From Paenibacillus sp. 32352 (lineage in GTDB: Bacteria; Bacillota; Bacilli; Paenibacillales; NBRC-103111), in contig NZ_MZNT01000012.1 of the NCBI RefSeq assembly GCF_002042965.1, positions 186,001 through 250,000 on the forward strand: 64,000 bases of DNA. Reading direction: 5' to 3'. The notes under the pieces are model-generated. The model ran no database searches, was not told where the DNA came from, and was given only the letters and a program-made list of their open reading frames with translations. A program made the translations under genes and the position numbers. Positions 61,198-64,000 of this stretch are shown piece after piece. Within the stretch, counting starts at the first letter, position 1, and each line of letters starts with the position of its first letter.

Positions 61198-61846
61198 GCA
61201 CAGTCGAAGTTCAGTTGAAGGGTGGGAAAACTTTAAGTTTAGTCATGGGATTGTCTGAAATGATAAACGATCATGAACAAGAAAAACTATGGTATTTTAC
61301 TACAATTGAAAAAACATAGAGTCTTCTATAAATCAAAAACACAAGGGTTCTGCCTTGTCTTTCATGAGGTTTCTGCCCAAAATGATCGCTGCCGTAGTTG
61401 TTACGTTTACGACGTTAATCTCAGGTTGAGTGTCATCAGGATTGGTATGCCAAGCAGGGGAATGCAGGCCTAACTTATATTTTTAATTTCTGAACATGAC
61501 ACAAACGATATAATTTTGAATGACAAGAAAAATAGTCCGATATTAATCTGCAGAAATCGTGGACTTTTTGTTTTATCGGAACATATTCTTACCAATAATA
61601 ATTTTCAAAAATTTGTTCTGTTTGCCGTTCTCAAGAATATGTACCGATTACCGCAGCGTATTCGAATAAATAACAGTTATGACGATTAGTGATAACCTAA
61701 CGACACCAGCAACTGGTTAAGCAACAGATGTGGTTAAATATGTATAATTTATGATGAAAAATGTTCCTTACTTATTCGCAGGTTTTGATGTTACTATAAA
61801 GACAATATTATGCTAATTAATCAGTGGGTTGAGGAGGGCGGTAGCG
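61198..61846. other. Intergenic region without a supported gene
   Basis: One frame near 61369-61428 reads LPKMIAAVVVTFTTLISG to a stop, which looks like a piece of a membrane protein. A weak hairpin with TTTTTG lies at 61529-61574 (AGTCCGAT / ATCGTGGACT). The last 100 bases are AT-rich and should hold the promoter of the kinase gene. Confidence 0.35.
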
Positions 61847-63583
61847 ATGAAGCGATGGTTATCGGTTTGGTTTCCACAGAAAATCAAATACCGGTTTTTC
61901 GTTTCGTTTCTATTCTTTATTTTATTGCCTGCCGCGTCCTTTGTCATGTATTACTTCTGGGAGCTGGAAAGCACGTTGAAAGAAAAGATAAGCTCCCAAA
62001 GCGCAGCGCAGTTGGGCTATGTGAAAGAAAGCATGGAAAATATCAGGGTCGCGCTATTTAGAGAGTCTTTGGTATTAAGCAATGATAAAGAACTTCAGGC
62101 GGCCCTCCGGGATGATTCAAGAAACACTGAAGCACGACAGTTATTAGTGATGGAGCGATTGCGGGAAAAGCGGTTGCAGGACGGATTTTCTCCATTGCCC
62201 ACCCATGTATATTATTCGCTGATCGACCACCGCCATCAGGAGGTCATTACAACATTTGAAAATAAAATCAATTATTCAGATCTTGCCAGCGAAGATTGGT
62301 GGAAAAATTCAGAAGGCTACGAAAAGCAGAACAACCAAATAATCGGAAAAAGTCTCCGGGACATGTACACACTTACGGTTGATATGGTTGGCCCGGACGG
62401 TAGCTTGGACGGTCATATATTGCTCAGCTTCGATTATGTGGAATGGCTGAACGCTATGTACCGTATTTTTACGATGAGACAGGATTATTTCATAATGAAT
62501 CAATCGGGGGGCATTGTTACCAAGACAAGTCCGGCAGCATTTATTTCCGATCCGGCTGCAGAGGTTGTTCGGAGGCAAGCGGCAACAGGAGGTTTTTGGA
62601 CGAATGGTCAGGAGCTGATGAATGCGGTCTATTTGCCTTCTTATCAGTGGTACGTAATTAATAGTTTTCCACTTCATACGTTTTTCGGGGACATCGATCA
62701 AGCTAAGCACAGGCTGGTAATCATTCTCGCCTCCTTTGTGTTTTTATTCATAGTCATCACCTTTATTATCTCCCATCGAATTACACGCCCGTTGCAGCTT
62801 CTTCAGCATCATATGTCCATCATTGTGAGAGATGAGTTTAGGTCGTCTTTGCCCGAAAAGTTGGGAACCGGTGAGGTTCGTGAATTAGGGACAACCTTCA
62901 ATCGAATGATTAGCGATATACGCCGCTTGATACAAAAGTTAAAAGTGGAGGAAAGGGAAAAGGAAGCATCAAGGTTCCAAATGCTACTCGCTCAAATGAA
63001 TCCTCATTTTCTTTTAAATACGTTGAATGCGATCAAGTGGACCGCTTTGGAACGCAAGGATTCAGAGATTGCGGAGATTTGTGTTTGCCTGGGCGAACTA
63101 TTGGAATCCAGCTTGAATGTCCAAACCGAATTGATCCATCTGGACGAGGAGTTAACATTGGTGAAGGCATATGTGCGCATTCAGAATTTCAGATTCGACA
63201 GTTATATTAATGTCCGTTACGAATATGACGAAGCGCTTCGTTATGCGCTTGTTCCCAAGTTGAGTTTGCAACCGTTGGTTGAGAATTCGTTCTATCACGC
63301 TTTTGCGCAGATGCAGCAAGACGGCTGCATAACGATCCGGGTCGTGAATGAGCATCAATCGCTGATCATGGAAGTGGAGGACAACGGGATTGGGATGGAA
63401 GCATCCGCTAATCGTCAACCGTTACGCAAGAGCAAAGGGATCGGAATCAACAATCTGCGGGAACGATTGCAATTGCTTTTTAAATCCGACGGTCAGCTCG
63501 AGGCGGTTTCGAGAGAGCAAGGAACTCTCGTCCGTTTGAAATTCCCACTGCTTCTTTCGGAACCGTACGGGAAGGGAGAATGA
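61847..63583 (+). CDS. Sensor histidine kinase, YesM type
   Basis: This 578-residue kinase has a membrane segment near residues 18-38 (FFVSFLFFILLPAASFVMYY), an extracytoplasmic sensor, a second membrane segment near 290-310, a HAMP domain, the phospho-acceptor region LLAQMNPHFLLNTLN with His about residue 387, and a HATPase domain (LVENSFYHAF, EVEDNGIGM). AGGAGGGCGG before ATG 61847 decides the start. The response regulator follows four bases after the stop. Confidence 0.93.
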   Translation: MKRWLSVWFPQKIKYRFFVSFLFFILLPAASFVMYYFWELESTLKEKISSQSAAQLGYVKESMENIRVALFRESLVLSNDKELQAALRDDSRNTEARQLLVMERLREKRLQDGFSPLPTHVYYSLIDHRHQEVITTFENKINYSDLASEDWWKNSEGYEKQNNQIIGKSLRDMYTLTVDMVGPDGSLDGHILLSFDYVEWLNAMYRIFTMRQDYFIMNQSGGIVTKTSPAAFISDPAAEVVRRQAATGGFWTNGQELMNAVYLPSYQWYVINSFPLHTFFGDIDQAKHRLVIILASFVFLFIVITFIISHRITRPLQLLQHHMSIIVRDEFRSSLPEKLGTGEVRELGTTFNRMISDIRRLIQKLKVEEREKEASRFQMLLAQMNPHFLLNTLNAIKWTALERKDSEIAEICVCLGELLESSLNVQTELIHLDEELTLVKAYVRIQNFRFDSYINVRYEYDEALRYALVPKLSLQPLVENSFYHAFAQMQQDGCITIRVVNEHQSLIMEVEDNGIGMEASANRQPLRKSKGIGINNLRERLQLLFKSDGQLEAVSREQGTLVRLKFPLLLSEPYGKGE

Positions 63584-63587
63584 TATC

Positions 63588-64000
63588 ATGTGGAAAGTGC
63601 TGTTGGTAGAAGATGAGACGCGAGTAAGGCGATTAATTAAAGAAATTATTGATTGGGAGAAGTTGGGGTTCGTTATTGCAGGAGAAGCCGCCAATGGGAT
63701 CGAAGCGCTAGAGGTGATGCGGGAAGAGTCTCCACATTTCATTCTGTGCGATATTATGATGCCTCTCATGGATGGGATCGAGTTCCTTCGAAAGGCACGT
63801 CTGCAAGGCTTTGAGGGTCCATTCGTTATGTTGACCTGTATGAATGAATTCGAATTGGCCAGACAAGCGCTTGAGTATGGTGCGACCAGCTATATTTTGA
63901 AGCTTTCGCTGAATGTCGATACGATACGCGAGATGTTGGAGAAGGTCAGCCGAGAATTAAGCAAAGCCGCCATACCTGCTCGACAAGTATCGTATCGTGA
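63588..64000 (+). CDS. Response regulator, YesN type (3' end outside window)
   Basis: The visible 137 residues are a complete receiver domain: acidic cluster E8-D9-E10, phospho-acceptor D55 in LCDIMMPLMDG, the switch Thr in VMLTCMNEFE and the Lys in YILKLSLN. Instead of the usual LLKP the sequence reads ILKLS, a common variant in YesN proteins. An AraC-type HTH is expected beyond the window. It is coupled to the kinase (GAAGGGAGAA before the ATG) and probably controls another sugar-uptake operon downstream. Confidence 0.9.
   Translation, partial: MWKVLLVEDETRVRRLIKEIIDWEKLGFVIAGEAANGIEALEVMREESPHFILCDIMMPLMDGIEFLRKARLQGFEGPFVMLTCMNEFELARQALEYGATSYILKLSLNVDTIREMLEKVSRELSKAAIPARQVSYR

Noticed and set aside
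61273..61473. Open frame of 66 codons in the region before the last kinase gene
   Set aside because: No ribosome binding site of note and no pattern; another frame in the same DNA looks like a membrane-protein scrap.

Overview
The window looks like a chromosomal segment of a spore-forming Firmicute of the Paenibacillus group. The reasons are the many carbohydrate ABC importers of the LplB/YtcP and MalF/MalG kinds paired with YesM/YesN-type two-component systems, a CwlJ-type cortex hydrolase, a GerA-type germinant-receptor gene, large secreted multidomain polysaccharide-active proteins, strong AGGAGG ribosome binding sites and frequent GTG/TTG starts. This placement is inference from gene content. 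No rRNA or tRNA gene and no CRISPR array was recognised.

Layout. 1-5427: end of a sugar-uptake operon (two permeases, a cytoplasmic sialidase-fold protein, a secreted sialidase-fold/LamG protein). 5470-5755: a terminator present twice around a 197-bp inverted-repeat mini-element. 5958-8188: cwlJ, a lipoprotein and a dead histidine kinase fragment. 8527-14417: a compact operon of a GntR/LacI-type regulator, a PhnP-like phosphodiesterase and a complete ABC importer (binding protein, ATPase, fused double permease). 15076-16197: an in-frame GerA/GerB chimera. 16221-18146: divergent MFS transporter and YeiL-like regulator around a perfect palindrome. 18310-22938: a DUF4062 protein and a two-gene unit of unknown function whose large product carries two beta-solenoid-like blocks. 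23173-27109: nitroreductase/MerR, esterase/WYL regulator and a small unknown gene. 27117-29311: an IS5-type element with a broken transposase, a collapsed second copy of the GH130 locus and a 51-bp tandem repeat. 29488-31443: an AT-rich secreted beta-helix enzyme. 31608-31757: a possible 49-residue peptide gene on the minus strand.

31871-42852 is a full inducible glycan-use locus: YesM kinase, YesN regulator, binding lipoprotein, two permeases, a GH130 protein and a 1026-residue glycosidase. 42872-43830 holds wreckage of a secreted beta-helix/CBM32 protein and an IS1182-type transposase. 44035-48140 carries a DNA alkylation-repair group (ada, a DHA2-type exporter, a YcaQ/AlkZ-like glycosylase). 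48926-60450 is a second glycan locus (two permeases, membrane AraC regulator, binding lipoprotein, a giant secreted beta-helix/CBM/esterase protein). 61847-64000 opens another YesM/YesN pair cut by the window end.

Together the genes describe a plant- or microbe-glycan scavenger. Extracellular multidomain enzymes release oligosaccharides, lipoproteins and permeases import them, and cytoplasmic phosphorylases and glycosidases finish them under sensor control. The importers shown with only two permeases presumably share an ATPase encoded elsewhere. The many gene fragments (histidine kinase, HxlR twice, AraC, GH130, GyrI-like, aldo/keto reductase, two transposases) show an accessory region with heavy turnover.
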